Program-made: the position numbers and the translations under genes
The notes under the pieces: generated by a model
Database searches by the model: none
Seen by the model: only the letters and a program-made list of their open reading frames with translations
What the model was told of the DNA's origin: nothing
Shown: one piece after another, positions 25,516 through 34,548 of the stretch
Numbering within the stretch: the first letter of the stretch is position 1
Layout: every line of letters starts with the position of its first letter
NCBI GenBank assembly: GCA_020725425.1
Contig: DYFA01000033.1
Coordinates: 51,407-115,406, forward strand
Direction: 5' to 3'
From: Aneurinibacillus sp.
GTDB taxonomy: Bacteria > Bacillota > UBA5301 > DYFA01
DNA: 64,000 nucleotides

Positions 25516-26370
25516 CTATTCCTGCGGCCCGGCCCCGGTGCCAGTCTCCTCCTGGCACTGGGGACAGTAAAACGTGCCCCGCCCGGCGACCACCGTCCGG
25601 CGGATCGGCGTCGCGCAGCGCAGGCAGGGCCGGCCGGTCCGCCGGTAGACGCGCAGCCGCTCCTGGAAGGCGCCGGCCCGCCCGTCCCCGTCCACATAAT
25701 CCCGCACGCTCGTCCCCCGGTGGGCGAGACCCTCGGCGATCACCTCCCGGATGGCGGCGTGGAGGCGTTCGACCTCCACCGGGGAGAGGCTGCCCGCCGG
25801 GCGCCCGGGGAAGATGCCCGCCCGGTGGAGCGCCTCATCGGCATAGATGTTCCCGAGCCCCGCGATCCGCTGCTGGTTGAGCAGCCTGCCCTTGACCGGC
25901 CCCCTCCCGCCCTCAAGCATCGCCGCGAGATAGGCCGGCGTGAATTCCTCCGAGAGCGGCTCGACCCCCAGCCCGCGGAGCGACTGCACCTGGTCCCACT
26001 CCTCCGCACAGACGAGGTGCATGGCCCCGAACTTCCGCACATCCACGAAGTGCAGCGCCTTCCCGCCGTCCAGGTGGAAGAGGACCGTCGTGTAAGGGCT
26101 GACCTCGTCCCCTTCGTCCCGGTAGAGCAGGCGGCCGGTCATCCGCAGGTGGACTACCAGCGACTGTTCGCCGGAGAGGTGGATGATCAGGTGTTTCCCC
26201 CGCCGCTCCAGGTCCTCCACCCGCCGGCCGCGGATGGCGGCGGCGAAGGCCTCCGGCTCGGGGTAACGCACGGCCCGGGGCCAGAAGATCTCGACTCCGG
26301 TGATGGTATGGCCGGCCAGCTTCGGCAGGAGGCTGCGGCGCACGGTTTCGACTTCCGGGAGCTCAGGCAC
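25516..26370 (-). CDS. mutM: Formamidopyrimidine-DNA glycosylase
   Basis: A 284-residue DNA repair enzyme that removes 8-oxoguanine and nicks the site. MPELPEVETVRR provides the N-terminal Pro nucleophile and catalytic Glu. GRRVEDLERRGKHLIIHL holds the conserved Lys, VVHLRMTGRL follows, and the H2TH part has NQQRIAGLGNIYADEAL. The C-terminal zinc finger is complete (CLRCATPIRR, then FYCPQC). The start overlaps the end of polA by 8 bases. Confidence 0.95.
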   Translation of the reverse strand: MPELPEVETVRRSLLPKLAGHTITGVEIFWPRAVRYPEPEAFAAAIRGRRVEDLERRGKHLIIHLSGEQSLVVHLRMTGRLLYRDEGDEVSPYTTVLFHLDGGKALHFVDVRKFGAMHLVCAEEWDQVQSLRGLGVEPLSEEFTPAYLAAMLEGGRGPVKGRLLNQQRIAGLGNIYADEALHRAGIFPGRPAGSLSPVEVERLHAAIREVIAEGLAHRGTSVRDYVDGDGRAGAFQERLRVYRRTGRPCLRCATPIRRTVVAGRGTFYCPQCQEETGTGAGPQE

Positions 26371-29197
26371 GCGGCACCTTTTCCCCTTCCCGCCAGTTCC
26401 GGCCCGCCTCCACTTCCACCACCAGCGGCACCTGGAGAGAGACCGCCGTCTCCATCGCCTCCCGCACCAGCCGGGCCACGGCGGGGACCTCCTCCTCCGG
26501 CCCCTCGAAGACCAGTTCGTCGTGGACCTGGAGCACCATCCGGGTGCGCAGCCCCCGGGCAGCCAGCTCCCGCTCGCAGGCGATCATCGCCAGCTTGATG
26601 ATGTCGGCCGCCGAGCCCTGGATGGGCGTGTTCATCGCCGTCCGCTCGGCGAAGCTGCGCAGGGCGTAGTTTCGGCTGTGCAGATCGGGGAGGAAACGCC
26701 GCCGCCCGAGGATGGTGGTGACGTACCCTTTCTCTCTGGCCGCCGCCACCACTTCGTCCAGGTATGCCTTGACCTTGGCGTAGCGGGCGAAGTAGGCCTT
26801 GATGAACTCCTGGGCCTGCTCCCGGCTGATCTTCGTCCCCCGGGCCAGGCCGAAGCTGGAGATCCCGTAGATGATCCCGAAGTTGATCGCCTTGGCCCCG
26901 GAGCGCATCTCCGGCGTCACCTGCTCCGGGGGGAGCCCGAACATCTCGGCGGCGGTCCGGGTGTGGATGTCCTCGCCGGAGCGGAAGGCCTCGCTCAGGA
27001 TGGGGTCGCGGGAGAGGTGCGCCATCACCCGGAGCTCGATCTGGGAGTAGTCGGCCGAAATCAGGACATGTCCTTCCCCCCCCGCCACGAAGGCTTCCCG
27101 AATCTTGCCCCCCTCCTCGGTCCGCACCGGGATGTTCTGCAGGTTCGGGTTGGTGGAGGAGAGGCGCCCGGTCGCCGTGACCGCCTGGTTGAAAGTGGTG
27201 TGGACCCGCCCGGTGGCCGGGTTGATGAGCGCCGGCAGGGTGTCCACGTAGGTCGTCTTCAGCTTGACGAGCTGGCGGTGGTCCAGAAGGTGGCGGGCGA
27301 TGGGGTGGTCGAAGGCCAGTTCCTCCAGGACGTCGGCGCTGGTCGAGAGGCCGGTCTTGGTCCGCTTCCCAGCGGGCAGCTTGAGTTTTTCGAAGAGGAT
27401 GGCCGCCAGCTGCCGCGGTGAATTCAGGTTGAACTCCTCCCCCGCCAAGCGGTAGATCTCCGCCGCCAGGTGCCCGATCCGCCGCTCCAGCTCCCGGGAG
27501 AGGGTCTCAAGCCGTACCGTGTCCACCGCCACGCCCCGCCGCTCCATGGCGGCTAATACGGGCACCAGGGCCATCTCGACCTCGCGGAAGAGGCGGGTGA
27601 GGCCGGCCGCGGCCAGCTCCGTGTCGAGCCGGGGACGGAGCGCCAGGCAGGCTGAGGCCTGCTGGACGGCGCAGGCGGCCGCGGCCTGCCACTCCTCGGA
27701 GGTGCGCTCCCCCTTGGGCGGCTTCGGCCGTTCCGGCAGGGCCAGCCCCAGGTGATTGAAGGCCACCTCCTCCAGTGTGTGGTTGCCCCGGGTCGGGTCC
27801 AGCACGTAAGAGGCGAGCATCACGTCGAAGTCGGAGGAGCGGACGGCGTACCGCGGGGCCTCGTCGACCAGGGTGCCGGCCCGGGCGCCCGTCGCCGGCC
27901 CCTCCGTTGTCCCGAGGGCCAGGGAGAAAGCCTTCAGGTCGTGTCCCACCCGGCGCGGCCGCTCCCCGGCGAAGAGGGGCAGAAGCCGCGGGACGATCTC
28001 GGCGCACTCGAGCTCCCCCGGACGGGCGGCCCCGTTCTCCGTCAGGCGCACGAACCAGCCTCGCTCCGGTGAGACCAGCGCCAGTCCCTGGAGCGTCCTC
28101 TGCCAGGGCGCCGGGGTGTCGAGGACGGCGGCCAGCCCGAACTCCTCCCGGCCGCGCAGCTCCCGCACGGCCTCCTCCAACTCCTCCAGCCGGTCGACCC
28201 ACACCCACTCCGGCGCGGACGGCGCGGACGGCGTGGATGGCGCGGCGGGCGGGGCGGGCGGTGGAGCCCCCGGGCCGAAGAGCGACCCTTGGGCTGCCGC
28301 TGCACCGCCGGGGAGACTCTTGAGCAGATTGCGGAAGCCGAGCTGCGTGAAGAGCTCCCGCAGGCGCCCGGTGTCGGGACGGGGCGGCTCCAGCGCCGCC
28401 GGGTCGAGGGGCAGCGGCGCCTGACATTCGATGGTGGCGAGCTGGCGGGAGAGCCTCGCCTGGTCGGCATAGGTCCGGAGCAGGTTCCCGGTGCGCCCTC
28501 CGATCTCATCCGCATGGGCGAGGACTCCCTCCACGCTTCCGTACTGCTGGATGAGGCGGAGAGCGCCCTTCTCCCCGATTCCCGGCACTCCCGGGATGTT
28601 GTCGGAGGCGTCGCCCATCAGTCCCTTCAGATCGATGAACTGGGTGGGAGTGAGGCCAAACTGCTCCTTCACTCGGTCGAGGTCGTAGAGCTCAGTGTCG
28701 GTGATGCCCCTCCGGGTCAGCACGACCTGCACCAAAGGGGAAACGAGCTGCAGGGCATCGCGGTCGCCGGTGACGACGAGCGTGGTGAGCCCGGCCGCGG
28801 CGGCGCGGCAGGCCAGCGTCCCGATGAGGTCGTCGGCCTCGTAGCCTTCGAGGCCCACCACGGGGATGCCGAAGGCGGCCAGCAGTTCCTCGCAGAGCGG
28901 CCCCTGCGGTCGCAGGTCGTCGGGCATCGGCTTGCGGGTGGCCTTGTACTGAGCGAACGCTTCGTGGCGGAAGGTCGGCGCCGGACGGTCGAAGGCCACC
29001 ACCACCCGCTCCGGCCGCTGCTCCTCCAGAAGGCGGAGGAGCATCATCGTGAAGCCGTAGACGGCGTTGGTGACCACGCCCTGCGGAGAGGTCAGGTGGG
29101 GCAGGGCGTAATAGGCCCGGTGAAGGAGGGAACTCCCGTCCAGGATCGCCAAGCCCGGCCCGGGGCGCCGCTCGTCCCTGCGCAACTGACTGGCCAC
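26363..29197 (-). CDS. polA: DNA polymerase I
   Basis: A 944-residue polymerase for Okazaki fragment processing and repair. Residues 20-290 form the 5'-3' exonuclease (LAILDGSSLLHRAYYALP, VVTGDRDALQLV, GLMGDASDNIPGVPGIG). The middle, proofreading-like domain lacks obvious acidic metal ligands, as in many Firmicutes. The polymerase domain is complete: LISADYSQIELRVMAHLSRD, SGAKAINFGIIYGIS and LQVHDELVFE. GTG 29197 is chosen because GGGAGGTGAG lies just upstream; the longer open frame begins with unrelated residues. It is divergent from the SLH gene, and the 172 bases between them should hold both promoters. Confidence 0.93.
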   Translation of the reverse strand: MASQLRRDERRPGPGLAILDGSSLLHRAYYALPHLTSPQGVVTNAVYGFTMMLLRLLEEQRPERVVVAFDRPAPTFRHEAFAQYKATRKPMPDDLRPQGPLCEELLAAFGIPVVGLEGYEADDLIGTLACRAAAAGLTTLVVTGDRDALQLVSPLVQVVLTRRGITDTELYDLDRVKEQFGLTPTQFIDLKGLMGDASDNIPGVPGIGEKGALRLIQQYGSVEGVLAHADEIGGRTGNLLRTYADQARLSRQLATIECQAPLPLDPAALEPPRPDTGRLRELFTQLGFRNLLKSLPGGAAAAQGSLFGPGAPPPAPPAAPSTPSAPSAPEWVWVDRLEELEEAVRELRGREEFGLAAVLDTPAPWQRTLQGLALVSPERGWFVRLTENGAARPGELECAEIVPRLLPLFAGERPRRVGHDLKAFSLALGTTEGPATGARAGTLVDEAPRYAVRSSDFDVMLASYVLDPTRGNHTLEEVAFNHLGLALPERPKPPKGERTSEEWQAAAACAVQQASACLALRPRLDTELAAAGLTRLFREVEMALVPVLAAMERRGVAVDTVRLETLSRELERRIGHLAAEIYRLAGEEFNLNSPRQLAAILFEKLKLPAGKRTKTGLSTSADVLEELAFDHPIARHLLDHRQLVKLKTTYVDTLPALINPATGRVHTTFNQAVTATGRLSSTNPNLQNIPVRTEEGGKIREAFVAGGEGHVLISADYSQIELRVMAHLSRDPILSEAFRSGEDIHTRTAAEMFGLPPEQVTPEMRSGAKAINFGIIYGISSFGLARGTKISREQAQEFIKAYFARYAKVKAYLDEVVAAAREKGYVTTILGRRRFLPDLHSRNYALRSFAERTAMNTPIQGSAADIIKLAMIACERELAARGLRTRMVLQVHDELVFEGPEEEVPAVARLVREAMETAVSLQVPLVVEVEAGRNWREGEKVPRA

Positions 29198-29369
29198 CGC
29201 CTCACCTCCCTCGCCGAAAACACGTTGTATTATTTCACTTTCCCCGGCAAAAACCTCCTCCCGGCCCGCCCGTTCCCGCCTCCCCCGCCATTTGCCTGAA
29301 GGGAGCGGCGAGGCCGAAGAGAATAGCAAAGATATGCAATCTTATGTAAACCCGAAAGGATGTGTGGAC

Positions 29370-30563
29370 GTGCGCAGGCTCGCCCTTGCCCTCCTTGCTG
29401 CGTTGCTCGCTCTGCTCCTTGTCGGCGCCTTCGGGGCGCCGGCGGTTCAGGCGGCGGCGCTGTCCGACCTCAAAGACTCCTGGGCGAAGGCCGACATCCA
29501 GCAACTCCTCGACCGGGGGGTGGTCAACGGATATCCCGACGGCACCTTCCGCCCGCAGCGGAGCATCACCCGGGCCGAGTTTGCCAAGCTGATGAGCAAG
29601 GCTTTCCGCATCGACCCGGTGGACGGCGAGTCGCCTTTTTCGGACACACAGGGGCACTGGGCCCGCCGGTACATCACCGCCCTGGTGAACGCCAAGATCA
29701 TCCAGGGGTACGAGGACGGGACTTTCCGCCCCAACCGGAGCGTCAGCCGGGCCGAGGTCATCGCCATGGTCACCCGGGCTATCAAGGCCGCCGACAAAGG
29801 TGACCAGTTGACCGGCGACTGGCCGCCCTCCTACGCCGACGTCACCGCCGATCATTGGGCCTTCCTCCCGGTCGAGGTGGGCAGCCGGCTGGGGCTCGTC
29901 CCCTCGTACATCCAGGTCAAGTTTGAGCCCGAGACCAAGGCGACCCGGGCCGACGCCGCCCACGTCGTGCGGGTGGCGATGGACTTGGTCCCGGTGAAGG
30001 GGCAGGTGGTGGCCGTCGACCCGATGAACAACGCCTTTACCGTCAAGCCGGACCTGGGCGAACAACGCCTCTTTACCCTGCCCTTCGACGCCCTGCTCTT
30101 CCGCAACGGGACCATCTCCGACCTGCAGAACTTCACTGCCGGAGATCAGGTGCTGGTCCTGACCGGAACGGAAGGACAGCCGCGGCTGGTCAAGGCGGTA
30201 GGTTTGGTGACGAAGGCCGACCTCTCCAACCGAGTTGCGGCGCTGACCAAGGGGCTCCTCACGGCGGACCAGGTGGCCGCCCTGATGAGCGGCGACAAGG
30301 AAGCCGTGAGCGGTTCGATGAAGGCTTCCCTCTACAACCAGTTGATCGGCTACGGCCTCTCGCCGGAGGAGGTGGAGGCGATCCTCGACAAGAACTGGCA
30401 GAACTTGCAGGGGCTTTCCCAGGAACGGGCGGCGGCCTCCTTGGCTCAGCGCCTGAACCTGCCGGCCGAGGTCGTGGGTGCCCTCTTGACCCGGGACTGG
30501 AACCAACTGCAGCAGGCGCTACAGATCGAGCTGACCTCGCAACTGCTCGCCCGGCTGTTCTAG
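29370..30563 (+). CDS. S-layer homology (SLH) domain surface protein
   Basis: A 397-residue exported protein. A signal peptide (LALALLAALLALLLVGAFGA) is followed by three SLH repeats: SWAKADIQQLLDRGVVNGYP with GTFRPQRSITRAEF, HWARRYITALVNAKIIQGYE with GTFRPNRSVSRAEV, and a degenerate third (DHWAFLPVEVGSRLG, TRADAAHVV). SLH repeats bind pyruvylated wall polymers. A small beta domain follows (KGQVVAVDPMNNAFTV), then a helical C-terminus with three short similar units (LSPEEVEAILDKNW, LPAEVVGALLTRDW). GTG 29370 follows GAAAGGA; an ATG at 29334 is possible. The 3' end overlaps the convergent L,D-transpeptidase by 45 bases. Confidence 0.8.
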   Translation: MRRLALALLAALLALLLVGAFGAPAVQAAALSDLKDSWAKADIQQLLDRGVVNGYPDGTFRPQRSITRAEFAKLMSKAFRIDPVDGESPFSDTQGHWARRYITALVNAKIIQGYEDGTFRPNRSVSRAEVIAMVTRAIKAADKGDQLTGDWPPSYADVTADHWAFLPVEVGSRLGLVPSYIQVKFEPETKATRADAAHVVRVAMDLVPVKGQVVAVDPMNNAFTVKPDLGEQRLFTLPFDALLFRNGTISDLQNFTAGDQVLVLTGTEGQPRLVKAVGLVTKADLSNRVAALTKGLLTADQVAALMSGDKEAVSGSMKASLYNQLIGYGLSPEEVEAILDKNWQNLQGLSQERAAASLAQRLNLPAEVVGALLTRDWNQLQQALQIELTSQLLARLF

Positions 30564-31790
30564 GGAGCGCTCCGCGAACCGCACCCCTTCCTCAGTGACC
30601 GAGACCTCCAGAGCGAAGAGACCTGCCGCGACCAGCGGGGCCAGGTAGGCCTCTTCGCCGCGCCACTGGACCGGGACAGTCCGCCCGCCCTCGCTGACGG
30701 CCACCGCCAGGCAGGGATCGACGGCCACCCGGCGCCCGCAGGCCTGCGCCAGGGGCTCCAGCGGGACCAGCACCCCGTCTTGCGCGCTGAAGGCCCGGGC
30801 GATCGGCTGGTCGTTCCAGAAAACCAGCGGTGTGGTGAGGTACAAGGTCGCCGCGGCGGGGAGCGCCTTCACTCGATAACCTCTCCGCCAGGCCACCTCG
30901 GTTGCAGCCACCCACGCCTCCCCGCCCCTCTCCCGGAGCATCCCCTCCCAGGCCAGGAGGGGCGTGCCCAAAAGCTCCGCCGCCTCGTTCAAGGGCAACC
31001 ACAGGCGCCCCTCCTCCCACGCCACCCGCCGGGCCGGCCGGCCGGCGATCACCACCCGCGGCACCACCGGCAGAGGCTCGAGCGTCCCGCGCGCCTCCCG
31101 AGCCTGGCGCTCTAGCCGGGCCCGGTCAAGCTCCGCCGTGATTCCAGCCCCCAGGAGGACCTCTCGTGCCTGGGCGGCGGTGGTCCTCCCGCGCCGATAC
31201 ACGTCGGGGTGGATGGTCAGAGCGTAGGAGTAGAGCAGCGCCGCCTCGTCTGCCGGGCCGGCCGACCAGTCGTCGGCCGGCAGGCGCCTGACCTCCACGG
31301 TCTCGTAGGTGAACTCGACCGGGGTGTCCACGCCGACCAGAGAAAAGAGCTCCTCCACGTCCGCGTTGTGCAGCCGGATGCAGCCGCCCGACACCGCCTG
31401 GCCGATGGAGGCAGGGTCATTTGTCCCGTGGAGGCCGAGGTCCGGGACGTTCAGGCCGAGCCACCTCGTCCCCACCGGGTTCAGGGGACCGGGAGGCACA
31501 GGCGGGCGCCGCTTCGGGTACCAGGTGGGGTTGACGACCTTGACCGCGATCCGATAGCGCCCCACGGGCGAAGGAGTGTCGGGGTGGCCGATCGCCACCG
31601 GATAGCGCCGGACGAGGTCCGCCCCCGCATACAAGGAGAGGGTGCGGGAAGGAAGGTTGACGACGATCCGGTAGGCGGGGGTCCCGCCGGCTCGGGCCGG
31701 CGGGGCGGACAGGAACAAGAAGGACGCAAGGCAAAGAAAGGAGGCCCCCACAACTCCGGCGGGCGGCCCCACGCGCGGGACAACTGGCAA
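30519..31790 (-). CDS. L,D-transpeptidase (YkuD domain)
   Basis: A 423-residue exported enzyme. A signal peptide (ASFLCLASFLFLSAPPARA) is followed by the YkuD domain, about residues 40-165: VNLPSRTLSLYAGADLVRRY, PSPVGRYRI, LHGTNDPASIG and the active site SGGCIRLHNADVEEL with catalytic Cys and His. It forms 3-3 or protein crosslinks in peptidoglycan or in the spore wall. The C-terminal third has copper-amine-oxidase-like repeats (RLWLPLNEAAELLGTPLLAW and GVLVPLEPLAQACG), often found in Firmicutes wall proteins. It is convergent with the SLH gene. Confidence 0.87.
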   Translation of the reverse strand: MPVVPRVGPPAGVVGASFLCLASFLFLSAPPARAGGTPAYRIVVNLPSRTLSLYAGADLVRRYPVAIGHPDTPSPVGRYRIAVKVVNPTWYPKRRPPVPPGPLNPVGTRWLGLNVPDLGLHGTNDPASIGQAVSGGCIRLHNADVEELFSLVGVDTPVEFTYETVEVRRLPADDWSAGPADEAALLYSYALTIHPDVYRRGRTTAAQAREVLLGAGITAELDRARLERQAREARGTLEPLPVVPRVVIAGRPARRVAWEEGRLWLPLNEAAELLGTPLLAWEGMLRERGGEAWVAATEVAWRRGYRVKALPAAATLYLTTPLVFWNDQPIARAFSAQDGVLVPLEPLAQACGRRVAVDPCLAVAVSEGGRTVPVQWRGEEAYLAPLVAAGLFALEVSVTEEGVRFAERSLEQPGEQLRGQLDL

Positions 31791-31844
31791 CGGCGCCTCA
31801 CCCTCAACCCTTGACGGGCCACCCTCGGCCCTTTACCGGCCATC

Positions 31845-33542
31845 CTATGCGGGTGAGGACCGGTCTATGCCCTTTTCTCCGCCCTCCGGCGACCCATCCG
31901 GCTTCGCGCCGTGGTTGAGGACGGACAGGAAGGCTTGTACGACGCGGAAGTCGTACTTCCGCCCAGCGCCCTCACAGAGCTCAGCCTGCGCTTCGTGGGG
32001 TTTCCGGGCCGGGCGGTAGGGGCGGTCGGAGGTCATGGCGTGGTAAGTGTCGGCCACGGCGATGATGCGGGCGTAAAGCTCCACCTCGTCGCCGGAGAGC
32101 CGGTCCGGGTAGCCGGAGCCGTCCAGCCGCTCGTGGTGCTGGCGGATGGCGCGGGTGATGACCGGGGTGAACCCGGCTTCCGATGCCACTTCCGCCCCCA
32201 CCACGGGGTGAAGGCGGATGGCTCCCCACTCCTCCTCGGTGAGGGCGCCCGGCTTCTTCAGGATCACGTCCGGGACGCCCGCCTTCCCGATGTCGTGCAG
32301 GAGGGCGGCGCATTCCAGCTCCCCCAGCTGCCGCTCCGACAGGCCCAACGTCTCGCCGATCCTCAGGGCGTACTGCGCTACCTGCCGGGTGTGATGGGAG
32401 GTGTAGCCGTCCTTCAGGCCCAGCATGAGGTTGAGAACTCCGGGGAAGGCCTCGAGGTAGGCCATCAGGCGGTTCACCGAGCGTGTAAGGTCCAAGAGGT
32501 CGTCGGCCGCGGCCACCTCGCTGTACATCAGCCGGCTGCCCTTCGTCAGGCGGAGCAATCGTTCAATCGGCAGGAGCAGGCGGTCGATGAACACCAGCAT
32601 CACAAGGAGCATGGCCAGGACGGTCGCCACGGAGACGAGCAGCCAGCCGCGGACGAACAGGTTGAAGGGGCGGAGCAGGACATCCGGCGCCACGTAGGAA
32701 ACCACCGTCCAGCCCGTCGAGGGGACGCGGGTATGGGTGACCAGCCACTTCGCGCCCCTCCCGGTCCCCGGGGGATACCCCCAGAAGGCGCCCTCCTCCT
32801 GTCGTTTCATCGCGGCATGGAGGTCAGCCGGGGTTGAACCGTCTTTGAACACCGAGGGATTCTCGAGGTCTTGTGCCTGGCGCGCCCGCGAGTCGATCAT
32901 CACCCGCCCTTGCCGGTCGAAGACCAATACCCGCCCGGTGACGGAGCCGCGGCCGAGCATGACGTGGCGGGCGGCCGCCGACAGCTTCAGGTCGAGGGCG
33001 GCTACGCCCACCAGCTCGCCGGTGGAGGAGAGGACGGGGCGGCTCAAGGTGATGGTCAGACGGCCCGTGCGCAAGTCGGAATAGGGGTCGCTGATACCCC
33101 GGATGTTCTTGTCCAAGGCGGCGCTGAACCAGGGGCGCGTCCGACCGTCCACAGAGGCCGGCGGCTCCCAGCCGCTGGCCACGACAGAGGGGCCGTCTGC
33201 CCGCCACAGGTAGATGTCGAGCAAGTCGGGATCGCTCCGCAGGAGGGTGGCGAGTTTCTCCTGGAGGCGCGCTCTCTGCCCCTCGTACGCCTCGGCCATC
33301 TGCCCGACCTGCGCGAGCACGCCGTTCTTCTTCTGGAGCCAGGCGTCGAACTGGCGGGCCACGGCCCGCGTGGCATCGAGGGCATGGGTCTGTTCGTCGG
33401 AGACGATCGTGCGGCGGACCAGGATGAGCGTGGTGAAGGACAGCGCCAGGAACATGAGCGCGGCCAAAAGAAAGGCGGTGAGCCGCCAGCGCGTTCCCCA
33501 GTTGCTCAAGACGAAAGACTTGTCCCCTGCCCGATCTGCCAC
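31845..33542 (-). CDS. Membrane HD-GYP phosphodiesterase with extracellular Cache-like sensor
   Basis: A 565-residue protein. One helix near residues 12-35 (LTAFLLAALMFLALSFTTLIL) is followed by an outer sensor domain of the double-Cache type, about residues 40-290 (RPWFSAALDKNIRGISDPYS, GRLTITLSRPVLSSTGELVG). A second helix (LLVSVATVLAMLLVMLVFI) and a linker lead to a C-terminal HD-GYP domain: ALLHDIGKAGVPDVIL, HPVVGAEVA, HHERLDGSGYPDRL. HD-GYP domains hydrolyse cyclic di-GMP. GTG 33542 is chosen near a GGGGTTGGA site; residues further upstream do not look like a signal. The substrate signal is unknown. Confidence 0.83.
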   Translation of the reverse strand: MADRAGDKSFVLSNWGTRWRLTAFLLAALMFLALSFTTLILVRRTIVSDEQTHALDATRAVARQFDAWLQKKNGVLAQVGQMAEAYEGQRARLQEKLATLLRSDPDLLDIYLWRADGPSVVASGWEPPASVDGRTRPWFSAALDKNIRGISDPYSDLRTGRLTITLSRPVLSSTGELVGVAALDLKLSAAARHVMLGRGSVTGRVLVFDRQGRVMIDSRARQAQDLENPSVFKDGSTPADLHAAMKRQEEGAFWGYPPGTGRGAKWLVTHTRVPSTGWTVVSYVAPDVLLRPFNLFVRGWLLVSVATVLAMLLVMLVFIDRLLLPIERLLRLTKGSRLMYSEVAAADDLLDLTRSVNRLMAYLEAFPGVLNLMLGLKDGYTSHHTRQVAQYALRIGETLGLSERQLGELECAALLHDIGKAGVPDVILKKPGALTEEEWGAIRLHPVVGAEVASEAGFTPVITRAIRQHHERLDGSGYPDRLSGDEVELYARIIAVADTYHAMTSDRPYRPARKPHEAQAELCEGAGRKYDFRVVQAFLSVLNHGAKPDGSPEGGEKGIDRSSPA

Positions 33543-33647
33543 TCCAACCCCGCCTGCCTGGTGTGATTCTGTCTGTAACCCTATACTGAATTGGGCACTG
33601 CCGCAGATATTCCTGCTAGACTGAGCCGCCTGGGCGGGCCACTGCAA

Positions 33648-34463
33648 CTACAGCCGGGCGTGGCGGGTGCAGTGGTAGGTACAGTCCCGCCCGCAGGTCC
33701 GGCGGACCGCGGTGCACGGCGTCTCCTTCTTCAGCCGCTGGACGAGGCGGAAGGCGTTGGCCACTGCCTCCTCGGCGCCCGTCACCGCGATCACCACCGC
33801 CCCCTCCGATCCCCCCACTCCGCCCGAGGCCAAGTGGACCGCGTCCACCCCGGTCAGCAACCGGAGGGCGGTGAGCTCGGTCACCACCTCCGCCCCGACG
33901 ACCGGGATCAGTCCGGCGGCTGAGCCATAGGCGTAGCGGAACCGGCTCGACCCCGCCGCCCGGGCGGCGGCCGCCACAGACGAGACCATCTTCTCGAGCC
34001 CCACCGGCATGATCAGGTGGGCTCCCCGCCCCTGCACGATCCCGAGTGCCGCCCCGATCGTCCCTCCGGTCGCCCCGGAGACCAGGACTCCCACCGTCCC
34101 GGAGGAGTCGAGGGCGTTTCCCCCTTTGATGAAGACGTCGTCCGCGGTGAACTCGGCCAGCAACTCCTCCAGGGAGACGCCTTCCAGGATCTCCCCCTGG
34201 CGGACAGCATAGGGCGGAACCCGGTCGCCGGGCGGGGTCACACACAAGGTTCCCTGGGTGACCAGACCTGTGGCGTACCGGTACTTCACCACTTCTACCC
34301 CGAGCAGTTCCTCGGCCACGTAGCCGTTAGTGGTCCCGGCCGCGATGAACACCCGCCCGGTGGCCAGAGCTGCCTGGACCACCGGCAGGGCGGCCACCCC
34401 TTTGGCGATCAGGCGCTTCGATTCAACCGGCGTGAGTGGAAAAACCGCCGACGACTCGCTCAT
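33648..34463 (-). CDS. Unrecognised conserved-looking protein with Cys-rich tail
   Basis: A 271-residue soluble protein that was not recognised. It begins with VESKRLIAKGVAALPVVQAAL and shows Gly-rich loops that may bind a phosphate or nucleotide: VFIAAGTTNGYVAEELLG, DDVFIKGGNALDSSGTVGV, LVSGATGGTIGAAL and VHLASGGVGGSEGA. Such alternation suggests an alpha/beta fold. The last 20 residues hold four Cys and a His (PCTAVRRTCGRDCTYHCTRH), a possible metal site. ATG 34463 follows GGGAGGG at a good distance. It sits between two HD-GYP genes on the same strand; whether it shares their pathway is unknown. Confidence 0.6.
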   Translation of the reverse strand: MSESSAVFPLTPVESKRLIAKGVAALPVVQAALATGRVFIAAGTTNGYVAEELLGVEVVKYRYATGLVTQGTLCVTPPGDRVPPYAVRQGEILEGVSLEELLAEFTADDVFIKGGNALDSSGTVGVLVSGATGGTIGAALGIVQGRGAHLIMPVGLEKMVSSVAAAARAAGSSRFRYAYGSAAGLIPVVGAEVVTELTALRLLTGVDAVHLASGGVGGSEGAVVIAVTGAEEAVANAFRLVQRLKKETPCTAVRRTCGRDCTYHCTRHARL

Positions 34464-34548
34464 CCCTCGGGCCCTCCCCGCGTTCAAACCGACCGTTGTC
34501 TGGCTATTCTGTCTATGTCTATGCGGAAAGGCGGGCCGGGGAGTAAAG

